Shown here: positions 44,211-53,910 of the stretch, one piece after another
Layout of the letters: the number at the start of each line of letters is the position of its first letter
Numbering within the stretch: position 1 is the first letter of the stretch
DNA from: Eustoma russellianum
Lineage: Eukaryota > Streptophyta > Magnoliopsida > Gentianales > Gentianaceae
Length of the DNA: 64,000 nt
Assembly (NCBI GenBank): GCA_036186865.1
Contig: AP025066.1
Span: forward strand, 14,811,408 to 14,875,407
Direction: 5' to 3'
The notes under the pieces: model-generated
Databases searched by the model: none
Seen by the model: the letters and a program-made list of their open reading frames with translations, nothing else
What the model was told of the DNA's origin: nothing
Position numbers and translations under genes: made by a program

Positions 44211-44690
44211 ATTGTTTGAATTCAATCTTCAACCAACCTTTGAATTCAAACATTTCAGCCACCTTGAGGACATCCACACGGCATTCTTGAGCAAGGAGAA
44301 GATGAGATCACAATTCAAAGTTGAATCCAAATTTGAACTCAAATTTGAATTCGATTTTCAACCAACCTTTGAATTCAATTACAACCACTTCATCCACATC
44401 AAATCAAGTCTCCAACACCTACATTCACCATCATACACGGCTGGATATATTGGAGATAGCATTTTGCAAGCTTTTCAAATCATAGCTAGAATTTGTTTTA
44501 GTTTTGAATTCAAACAATTTTCAATTTTCAAACATGTGTTAGCTAGCTTATTTGAAATAATTTCTACTCATCTTAAGGCTGATAAGGACGAAATTTGCAG
44601 CCTATAAATAGAGCCTTTGGTGCGCATGGAATGGAGAACTTTTGATGAAAAACAATTCTTGTTATTTTCTTCACTTTGTGTGAGACTTTG
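44211..44690 (+). repeat. Truncated CRMl-type LTR (U3 to R), plus strand, head-to-head with the preceding piece
   Basis: The reverse complement of CRMl-4 U3 (about 62230-62650) matches this stretch: TTCAACCAACCTTTGAATTC, AACCACTTCATCCACATC and a TATA box at 44603-44610 (CCTATAAATAGAG). It ends in R at 44690 against another LTR start. The ORF crossing it is fortuitous. Confidence 0.7.
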
Positions 44691-44691
44691 T

Positions 44692-44895
44692 GATGAGGCT
44701 GAGGAGCAGCCCCCTAATGAGGAACTTGCACAAGGTGCCCTTAACCATAAGGGGCCGTTGACAAGGAGCCAAACCAAGAGGATTAATGGTTTTCAACTTG
44801 GTTTTGATGTTGGCTCTTTTCTAACCAAACATGTGCAAGATGAACCAATGGATGTTCCTCCTAAATGGGTGATCATTGTTGAGCTTAAGAACTGA
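44692..44895 (+). pseudogene. LTR-encoded polyprotein tail (orphan)
   Basis: From the LTR start the frame reads DEAEEQPPNEE, then HKGPLTRSQTKR, FLTKHVQDEP and PPKWVII, ending at 44895. It corresponds to the LTR-encoded C-terminus of CRMl-1 to CRMl-4 (GP-I/M-TR...FLYKH...DEP). No pol precedes it here, so it is a remnant, but it shows that this LTR family also carried the peptide. Confidence 0.7.
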
Positions 44896-47138
44896 TTATC
44901 CAATGATAGTCAGTTCGCTTGTTGGTGCCGTTTCTGTGGCTTTTAGTTGTCTTTTCGTTTGCTTCTTTTAAAGTTTGTTTAGAATACTTATGTTTGGTGT
45001 ATGAGTGTGTTTTGTAGGTGTTACAAGTCTTGGATCAAACGTTTTGAGCTTTGGAAAGGAGGGCTTCTCAGATTTGGACCAAGATTGTCCATACAAGGCT
45101 GTTTTGTGATTTTGGGCTTTCAAACGAGATTGGGAGTGCATGGAACCAGCTGGACCTTGAAGTAGACTTAATTTGGAGCAACTTTCATGTTTTGGGTTTT
45201 GTCAAAATCAGTCCACAAAAATAGATACAAGAGCTGCAAGAAAGAAGTCCAAAACAAGCCCAATTGTGCAAATTAGGGTTTCGGTTTTCTTGAAGAAAGG
45301 GGGCAGCCGCCTAGGCATCTTCAAATGCAATTAAGAGACTTTCTATAATGTCATAAATCAGATTGGTATGATTGGAATGAATTACGGGAGTCATAATTGA
45401 AGATTTGGAGCAAATAAGGAGATAATTCAAGAAAGAGGAAGTTACCAAAATTAGATCATGTGGCAAAAGGAAGGCTGAAGTGGCGTTTTTAAGGAAGGCA
45501 AAGGAGGCACAAGGCAAGTCTAGAAGGATGGTAATAATGCAATAATTGATGATTGAGACAATAATTGTGGATTTGCCAAGAGAAGGGAACTTACCAAAAT
45601 TAACAAAATTCAGATTTGTGCACAACAAGGGAAGGTGGCGCCAACATGGAGACTCCAAGGAAGCCCTAGCCGTTTTTATTGAGAGTGTTTTACAAGACTT
45701 GTAATCATATATATAGATCACTTAGCATTTCTTTGAGTAGTTAGACTATTTTTCATCATTGAACTAAAAACCCTAGTGTTTTATGTTATCTTTTGTTCTT
45801 GAGTTTTCTTGAATAAAAGTTTGTGTTTTTCCTTTGGTTTACACATATCTAAATCAAGGCTAGACCCAATTAAGGATTGTGTGTTCCTTGTTGGTGATCC
45901 ACAATCCAAGGATTAGGAGTGACTGGTTGGATTGAGCGGATTGAAACACACATAACCAAACGAATTTGGAGGCTTGAAGGAAGGTGGTTGCTTGGCACCA
46001 TTGTCCATCACATTCAAGGCTTGAAGGACGTTTGGAGAGTGAAGAAAGATCGGGACAACATTAACATACGAACCATATTCGTATCACTTTGTTTTCTTGG
46101 TTTTGCATTAAAAACCTAAGTTAAGATCCTTCAAAGTTGAGTATTTTGAAGGTGTTGCCATTGCTAAAAGGTGCCGTCCAGGAGGGCCATATTGGTTTGT
46201 GTTACACCCCGTAACTTTTAAGCACGACATTCAATACGTTAGGTTAACCTTAAACATAATTTAATTGATGATGTAGGATGTGCAAACGTAGTAAAGATAA
46301 GAAGTGGGGTTAAAAGTAGAATTAAAGGTAATTAAAGAAAATTACCTAAAAGGTCCCTACTAAGAGATAGGGAGTTACAACCACTTGTAGTATAACTCCC
46401 CATCTCAACCTAGGGGGCGGTTATTGCACAAAAGAGGAGAGGGAAAAACGCCTAGGAGGAAGAAAAGGAAGAAGAGAGAGAAGAAGAAGAAAGGAAGAAG
46501 AAGAAGGCTAACCTAGGTCCAATTCGTCTCGAAATTCTAGCACACACTCGTAAGCTTATCTCGATTCCAAGACAAGTAATCTTTCTATACGCTTTACGCA
46601 AATTTTGATACTTTAGGCCCTATGTTCTTACAAAGAGAAAACATGAATCATACATTAGTATTCTTGTCTTGTCTATCTTAAATGTTTTGTTATACGTAAG
46701 TCTTGTTGCTAATTGTGTAAAGTCTTGTTCTTTGGGCCATATTTATGAAAATAGTTGTGTGGTGCTTCGTTGTTGTCAAGCATGCCCATAAAAGTGTATA
46801 TTTTGACGTGCTTATTGTCTTGCGCTACTCTTATGTTGATTGTCTACACTTAGATGTTGAGAGTAAGTGCAGGAAATTGAGAGATGAGTGATGACATTGC
46901 TGTAGTCTTGTTGTGTTGGGAAAGTTGATGAGATCTTTTGAAGGTTGTGAATGATTGAAGGCTAGAGTGAATATTGTTAGGCATGGCTAGGCATCAATTC
47001 ATGTTTAGATGTGTGTTAAGTAAGATGAATCTAGATGTTAAGATGGATCTTTAAGTGTTAAAAACGAAAGGGTTGAAGAAGGAGGGTGTTGGAGAGGAAG
47101 TTACTGCAGAAAAAACTGCAGTTTGGCATCGTCAGAAC

Positions 47139-47500
47139 ACTTCGAACGCGTACATTAGGCGCTCTATGTCACATTAGGCGCCTAATGTAGCGTTCAATGT
47201 GTCCTGAAGCTTTCCCGTACAGAAAAAACTGCAATTTAGAACCGTCAGAACACTTCGAACGCCTACATTAGGCGCTCTATGTCACATTAGGCGCCTAATG
47301 TAGCGTTCAATGCGTCCTGAATCATTCCCGAACACTTCGAACACCTACATAAAGCGCTTTAAGTCACTATAGGCGCTTCATGTAGGCGTTCAATGTCTAC
47401 AGAACATCCCCGAACACTTCGAACGCCTAGTATAAGTGCTTTAAGTCACTATAGGCGCTTCATGTAGCGTTCCAACTATACTGGAAGTCTCTTTGACCCT
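47139..47500. repeat. Tandem hairpin array in the Tek-2 LTR
   Basis: Four related units of about 80-115 bp, each starting GAACACTTCGAAC and holding an inverted repeat: CTACATTAGGCGC pairs with GCGCCTAATGTAG (13 bp perfect in units 1-2 apart from one base at the start of unit 1), weaker in units 3-4. A matching array is at about 54840-55180 in the 3' LTR. Confidence 0.88.
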
Positions 47501-47864
47501 TTAGGTGCCCTATGTACGTGTTGTACCTTATACACTTCTTTTGAGCATAAAATGCAAAGGTGTTTGAGTTGTAATTGAAGTGTAGATGGTAAGTTTGATC
47601 AAGTTAGAATAAGATTGAATCTTGAGTGAATTCGTAAGAAGAATGGACTTGGAAAGATACGACCACGAGTGTTTGAGGTGCAAGACTGTATACTTGATAA
47701 GTACGATATGTGAATGTGTGTGATACATGTTTGATACGAAGTTACATGTGCATCCTGCATCATGACATTGGAACTTGCATTTGATTTGTGATTTGCTTTG
47801 CAAAAGAACATGTGGTTACAAGAAAGGTTTAAAGTTTCGAAAGACAAAATGGCTGCTGGTTGAT

Positions 47865-48235
47865 CGCAGGGTATAAAAGTCACGTCTGCGAAAGCAGGGT
47901 ATAAAAGCGTGATCTGTGAATCAACAGCAGGGTATAAAGTATTTTTATGGGGCCGTGGACCTATCAGCACGGAAAATAAAGTTATTTTATGGGGCCGTGG
48001 ACCTATCAGCACGGAAAACAAAGTTATTTTATGGGGCCGTGGACCTTTCAGCACGGATATATGATACATGTATGGGGCCGTGGACCTTTCAGCACGGATA
48101 TATGATATATGTAATGGGGCCGTGGACCTTTCAGCACGGGGTATAAAGTTATATGTTATGGGGCCGTGGACCTTTTCAGCACGGGGTATAAAGTAATGTT
48201 TGCTATGGACTGATCACACCACAGGGTATAAAGTT
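47865..48235. repeat. GGGGCCGTGGACC / GGTATAAAG tandem array in the Tek-2 LTR
   Basis: Six copies of GGGGCCGTGGACCT followed by a TCAGCACGG word, period about 45 bp. Interleaved or flanking are six copies of GGGTATAAAG or GGTATAAAAG. CCGTG and CACGG are complementary, so each unit can form a small stem. The partner array is at about 55565-55945. Confidence 0.88.
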
Positions 48236-49000
48236 CTGCTACGCGAAGAATATGATATGTAATGTGATGAAATGTTTTGTGAAATGACATGCATGACATG
48301 TTTATGAAAGAAGACATATGCATGGGTGTTGTGTGTGATTTTAAAGAAGTACATGCATCATGATACACGGAGCATAAGAATTGACATGCAAGAAACGTGA
48401 CTAGTTTATGACTTGCTATGTGATACGTTGTTTTAATACATGTTGGTTCTCATATCTGTGTACATATATGTGCTTTATCTGCTTTGAGGAATTCTTATTA
48501 AGATGCTATTTGCTAACCCGAGCACCTTATTTTTGGGCAATGTTTTATACACTGGTGACTCGACGTGTGTGATTCCGTAAGGTGTATAGACGGGTTACTT
48601 GCTAGTGATAATTTCGCTAAGAACAATTACTCTGCTCCTTTTCAGGTGAGGCCTGAATATGAGTTGATATTTGTTGAAGACGACGGCGAGTGGGCTCAAT
48701 GGGATGATGGACATGGGAATAGATAGATGCTGGACTACTTTATTTCAGTTTGGAAAACTCATTTGTTGTTATGTTGATCTAAAACTTATGTTGGCAAGAG
48801 GAACAAACATCTTTTAATTCCGCTGCATTTTATGGATGTTTTAATGACGATGAAGGTTTAAATTTTATGACGTTTCCGCTGGTTTTTATCTTACATTATG
48901 AAGGATGTACGCTTGATCTGCTTGACGCTTCGTAGTTCTCATAGTAGGCTACGGCGGGTGCACTGGTTCCGATGACAGTATCAGGCCGGGGCGCTACAGG

Positions 49001-49012
49001 TGGTATCAGAGA
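49001..49012 (+). other. Tek-2 primer binding site
   Basis: TGGTATCAGAGA, one base from the initiator tRNA-Met type, 2 bp after the LTR. Followed by about 270 bp of leader to the gag ATG with no other feature seen. Confidence 0.88.
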
Positions 49013-49282
49013 CTAGGCTTCAGATCTATCTCGGAAACTTAGGTTCATGATTTTTAGACACCTAAGCTATGATTCTCCTTTAAGGTTGATCTTTAGTTAT
49101 AAGTGTTGATCTCTTTAGTGGTTAAGTATGATATGGGTTGGGTGTGTGCGAGCGCGTCTTATTATCTAACTTTGTATTAATAGTTGTACTACACACCTCA
49201 ACCTATTAGTACGCATTCGAGCCTTCAGTAACCTTTTTGTATTTACTGAATGCTAATGCAATGTTGACCTTTTCAGAGAAAT

Positions 49283-50357
49283 ATGCCTCCAAGAAGGGAT
49301 AACACAGGCAACTCTGGCTATGGACAGGAGAACCAGCCACCACAAGTTGTTTTACCCCAGGTGCTCACTGATGCACTGACGGTGATTGCACAAGGGTACG
49401 TGCAACAGCATCAGCCCTCCGCCTCCACCACCGCCACAGCATAACATCAGATTCTTTTATGGAGAATTGAGGAAGATGAGGGTGCCGGAGTTCAGTGGAT
49501 GTATTGATCCTGAGGAGGCTCAGCACTGGTTGGCTGAGGTGGAGAAATGTTTTAGGCTAGTGCAAGTACCGAATGAGATAAAGGTTGAGGTGGCCACGCC
49601 CCTTCTAAGCGGCAAGGCTGGCAAATGGTGGGAAGGAATGGTGTTGAGAATGACCCCACCAATCTCTTGGGCACAGTTTTGTGATGTTTTCCTGAAGTAC
49701 TACGTACCGGAGACTGCGATATTGGACAAGATAAGAGCATTTGACAGATTGGAGCAAGGAAGGATGACGGTGTCGGAGTATGCAGATCGTTTCATGCTTT
49801 GGGTAAGTTTGCCCCTGCGATCATGTCTGATAATCGTCTTAAGATGACGAAGTTTAAGAGGGGTTTGGACTCGAGGATACAGTCGGCGATAGTGAACGCA
49901 GGAATGAAAACTTACGAGGACATGTTGGATGCATGTTTTCGGGTTGAGAGCGATTTCCGCAGAGTAGCGGCAAGATCAGCTAGTACTGGAGGGTCGGATA
50001 GAGGCAAAAGGCCAAGAGAAGATGTGAGAGTGGGTGGGAGACCCGGACGTTGGGTTAAGATTCCAAGGAGAGGTCCGGTTGGAAATTTTCAGAGACCTCC
50101 ACCCCAGAACCAGGTGGCCCAGCAGGCTATAGGAGTATGTCCACACTGCAACAGGAATCACATCGGAGATTGTAGGAAAGTGGTTGGAGCATGCTTCCGA
50201 TGCGGTCAAGTGGGCCATATGATTAGAGACTGTCCGGAGATGAAGAAGAACAATCCTAGAGAGGCGGCTCAGCAGCCGAGAGCGAAGCCTAGATCAAATG
50301 CCCGTGTACATCTCATGACGGATACGGATGTGCAGGAGGCTACCGACGTAGTAGCAG
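49283..50357 (+). pseudogene. Tek-2 gag
   Basis: ATG at 49283 (MPPRRDNTGNSGYG). A base change in a C-rich stretch near 49420 shifts the frame into a proline run and the gag domain (MRVPEFSGCIDPEEAQHWLAEV, GKWWEGM). Another one-base loss near 49795 leads to the third piece (49799-50357) with FKRGLDSRIQSAIVN, a basic region and CPHCNRNHIGDC / CFRCGQVGHMIRDC knuckles. It ends DVVAG at a donor-like GTACCA. Read through, it stops after TI. Confidence 0.9.
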
Positions 50358-50441
50358 GTACCATTTAAACTAAGTTTAAATCTTTAATGAATTAAGTATT
50401 TATGTGCTTAATCTTCCGTGTATAACTTGATATGGCTTTAG
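50358..50441 (+). other. Putative 84-nt intron at the Tek-2 gag/protease junction
   Basis: Begins GTACCA after GCAG and ends GGCTTTAG. Phase 1, same codon as in Tek-1: GCA-G | GT-GCG gives A-G-A, and DVVAG joins AILVNKVPANVLFDSGASHSF. Unspliced reading meets TAA after two more residues (TI). The inside differs from the Tek-1 segment, so the position rather than the sequence is conserved. Confidence 0.7.
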
Positions 50442-51964
50442 GTGCGATTTTAGTAAATAAGGTACCTGCCAACGTGCTCTTTGATAGCGGCGCAAGCCAC
50501 TCCTTCGTAGCAAAGAGATTCACTAAACAACTGAGTAGTCCTGCCTGAGTGGTTAGAAACTCCGTATCGTGTTCAAGCGGCCGGAGATCAAATTATGGTT
50601 TCGTATCATCGGTACCGGGATTGTGAATTAGAGTTTGACGGACAAACATTCTCCGCCACACTGATCCCTATTCAGATGTATGACTTTGATGTCATATTAA
50701 GAATGGACTGGTTGAACCAAGAATCACGCCAATATTGATTGTCGGTTGAAGCAAGTGACAATCAAGAATGCTAAGATGGAGGAGGTAATATTTCAAGGAG
50801 ATGCGGAATGAAAGAAAGTTCCCAAGAAGGTATATGTGTCCTTCGCACAAGCACGCAAAGCCTTGAAGAAGGGTGCCGAGGGATTCCTAGTGTATGCCAT
50901 GGATGTTACTCAGGAGGTACCATCTATTGAGCAAATTCCGGTGGTCAATGAATTCCTTGATGTGTTTCCGGAGGATTTACCAGGAGTACCACCCCGAGGG
51001 AAGTTGAGTTCGAGATCAACTTGATTCCAGGAACAGAACCTATTTCTAAAGCTCCTTATAGAATGGCTTCCGGCAGAATTGAGAGAGTTGAAGGAACAAC
51101 TGCAGGAGTTATTGGACAAGAAGTTTATCCGCCCTAGTGTATCGCCCTGGGGAGCGCCTGTTTTGTTTGTAAAGAAGAAGGATGGTAGCATGAGGCTTTG
51201 TATCGATTATAGAGAGTTGAATAAAGTTACCATCAAGAATAAGTATCCCCTTCCACGAATTGAGGATTTGTTTGATCAACTCAAGGGGCGCCAAGATTTT
51301 CTCTAAAATTGATCTCCGATCCAGGGTATCATCAGTTGCGAGTGAAGGCCGAAGACATCGCGAAGACAGCCTTCCGCACAAGATATGGCCACTATGAATT
51401 TTTAGTGATGCCATTTGGATTGACAAATGCCCCCTGCGGCTTTTATGGATCTTATGAATACCGTCTTTCGAGAACAGTTGGATAAGTTTGTAGTGGTATT
51501 CATAGATGATATTCTTGTGTACTCTCCTGACGAGCAAACTCACACTGAGCATTTGAGAACCGTACTAGGCATTTTGAGGGCAGAAACAACTTTATGCAAG
51601 TTTAGCAAGTGTGAGTTTTGGTTAAGAAGTGTGGCTTTCTTGGGTCATGTGATATCAGAAGAGGGGATTGCTGTTGACCCGAAGAAGGTGGAAGCCATAA
51701 CTGAATGGCCTAGACCTACCAATGTCACCGAAGTGCGAAGTTTCTTGTGTCTAGCAGGTTATTACAGAAAATTTGTTGAGGGATTCTCGAGAATTGCCGT
51801 ACCTCTCAGTCGCCTTACTCAAAAGAAGTCCAAGTTTGAGTGGACGGCGGAATGCGAGCAAAGTTTCACGGAGCTTAGAAGAGATTAACGACAGCTCCAG
51901 TATTGCTCAACCTCTGGAACGGATGGATTTGTGATTTATAGTGATGCGTCAAAGAACGGGTTAG
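50442..51964 (+). pseudogene. Tek-2 protease, RT and RNase H start
   Basis: Protease VLFDSGASHSFVAKRF and FDVILRMDWL, broken by small indels near 50545 and 50715. RT begins near 50836 (ARKALKKGAEGFLVYAMD) with EELKEQL-type motifs. It has shifts near 51000 and 51065, then VLFVKKKDGSMRLCIDYRELNK, a shift at about 51295 (no intron here), EFLVMPFGLTNAP, VVFIDDILVYS and FLGHVISEEGI. RNase H starts VIYSDASKNGL and reaches a donor-like GTACGT at 51965. Confidence 0.85.
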
Positions 51965-52034
51965 GTACGTAAATTATAGTATAAGGTTATGATCTTGTAT
52001 ACCCATTAAGTTTAGACTAACACCTTGTTTGTAG
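51965..52034 (+). other. Putative 70-nt intron in Tek-2 RNase H
   Basis: GTACGT at the left, a T-rich run then TTGTAG at the right. It interrupts SDASKNGLG | CV-MQNERVIAYASRQLKP; Tek-1 has the same protein segment uninterrupted (about 16660-16740). Joining restores the frame in phase 1 (G-GT), leaving one TAG at a Leu position. Confidence 0.65.
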
Positions 52035-53867
52035 GTTGTGTTTAGATGCAAAACGAACGAGTCATCGCGTATGCCTCAAGACAGCTAAAGCCTTATGAAC
52101 AAAACTATCCCACACATGATCTGGAACTTGCCGCGGTTGTGTTCGCCTTGAAGATTTGGAGGCATTATTTGTATGGAGAGAAGTGCGCGATATTCATGGA
52201 TCATAAGAGTCTAAAGTATTTGTTCTCACAGAAGGAATTGAATATGAGGCAGCGGAGATGTTGGAATTGCTAAAAGACTATGACCTAACTATTCATTATC
52301 ACCCGGGAAAGGCTAATAAGGTAGCCGACGCCTTAAGTAGGAAGTCCAGCCATGCGCGACAATCACCATTGGAAAGAGAGATGGAGGAGTTTGGTTTGGA
52401 TTTGATTGACTCTACAGTGAACGTTTGACAACATTGACTATCACACCGAGTTTGATTGATCGATAAAGGAGGCTCAGAAGGAAGACAAGGCTCTAAGTGA
52501 GATAATGGAAGGGTGAAACATAGTCAAGTTGAAGGATTTCGGACCAGGAGGATCGGAGCTTGTGGTTTAGGGAAAGATTATGCGTGCCGGATGTTGACGA
52601 ACTTAGGAAGAAGTTTTACAGGAAGCTCATAATTCGAGGTTATCATACATCCCGTAGCACCAAGATGTGATAGGAGATCTCAAGTGATACTATTGGTGAT
52701 CTGGGATGAAAAGACATATTGCGGAATTCATAGAGAGGTGTTGGTGTGTCAACAAGTCAAAGCGGAACACCACGACCCGTGGATTGTTGATGCCGTTGGA
52801 AATCCCGGAATGGAAATGGGAACATGTCACAATGGATTTTGTAGCGGGTTTACCAAAGACAAGAAGTGGATGTGACATGATTTAGGTCATCGTGGATCGT
52901 TTAACAAAGTCTGCCCATTTCCTACCCGTTTCAGGTGAAGCACCTCTTGACAAGTTAGTGAATGTATATATGGAGAATATTGTTAGCTTGCGTGGTGTTC
53001 CGTAAGTATAGTGTCCGACCGAGATTCACGGTTCACATCTAAGTTTTGGACAGCATTTCAGAAGGCTATGGGTACAGAGTTAAGGTTGAGTACGGCGCAT
53101 CATCCCCAAACCGATGGACATCCGAGCGGACTATTCAAACCTTGGAAGATATGCTAAGAGCTTGCGTTTGACTTTAAAGGGAGTTGGGATGGAATGGTAA
53201 AGCTGATGGAGTTTTCTTATAACAATAGTTACCACAGCGCGATTGACATGGCTCCTTTTGAAGCTTTGTATGGAAGGAAATGTAGATCTCCGGTTTATTG
53301 GGACGAAGTAGGCGTGAGGACCATCACCGGACCTGAGCTATTGGAGAAGACGCTAGAGAAGGTGAAGTTATTCGGGAAAGACTCAAGACGGCTCAGGATC
53401 GCAATAACAGTTGGACAGATTCCAAACGACGACCATTGGCATTTGATGTGGGTGAAAAAGTTTTATTTGAGAGATATCACCCACGAAGGGCGTTATGAGG
53501 TTTGGAGTCAAAGGCAAGCTAAGTCCTCGCTTTATTGGTCCCTATGAAATACTGGAGAAGGTGGGACCTTGGCATATAGGTTAGCGTTACCTCCCATGTT
53601 AGCGCAAGTTCATAATGTCTTTCACGTGTCACAACTAAGGAAGTACGTGACGGATCCAAGTCATGTACTTGAAGCTCAACCTTTGGAACTCAAAGACGAT
53701 GTTACATATGAAGAGATACCCGTGAAAATTGTAGACCGAAGGATCAAGTGTTGAGGAAGCGAGTAATCCCTTATGTGAAAGTTCAATGGAGCAATCACAC
53801 GGAACGTGAGGCCACTTGGGAACTCGAAGAACAAATGCGGGAGAAGTATCCTCAACTCTTTGACTAA
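52035..53867 (+). pseudogene. Tek-2 RNase H end, integrase and chromodomain
   Basis: RNase H has AYASRQLKPYEQNYPTHDLELAA (in pieces), MDHKSLKYLF and DALSRK. Integrase is heavily broken between 52270 and 53190 (CLVCQQVKAEH-like and HPQTDG-like remnants). It is then readable as EFSYNNSYHSAIDMAPFEALYGRKC. The GPY/F-like module and AYRLALPPMLAQVHNVFHVSQLRKYV precede a chromodomain after a shift near 53745 (LRKRVIPYVKVQW, EATWELEEQM, YPQLFD), ending at 53867. Confidence 0.85.
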
Positions 53868-53897
53868 GGTACTAAGTTTCAAGGACGAAACTTTTGT

Positions 53898-53910
53898 AAG
53901 GGGGGTGGAA
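53898..53910 (+). other. Tek-2 polypurine tract
   Basis: AAGGGGGGTGGAA immediately before TGTTACACCCC. Confidence 0.88.

Larger units (their letters stand above)
46200..48998 (+). repeat. Tek-2 5' LTR, 2799 bp
   Basis: TGTTACACCCC to GCGCTACA, followed after GG by the primer site. Contains a hairpin-forming tandem array (47139-47500) and a GGGGCCGTGG array with repeated GGGTATAAAG words (47865-48235). No convincing single TATA box; the repeated TATAAAG words are candidates. Confidence 0.95.

Noticed and set aside
44212..44607. 131-codon plus ORF (Phe/Glu/Lys-rich)
   Set aside because: Product of the TTGAATTCAA-rich repeats across the inverted LTR junction; no domain.
45311..45721. 136-codon minus ORF in the interrupted CRMl-type LTR
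   Set aside because: No recognisable motif, antisense within an LTR, no supporting context.
47139..48235. Regularly spaced repeats considered as a CRISPR-like array
   Set aside because: Plant nuclear LTR context, repeats diverge and are contiguous rather than separated by unique spacers; they occur in both LTRs of one element.
51280..51310. Possible Tek-2 counterpart of the Tek-1 RT intron
   Set aside because: Sequence runs directly from FDQLKGRQ to the SKIDL segment with only a one-base shift; no insert present.
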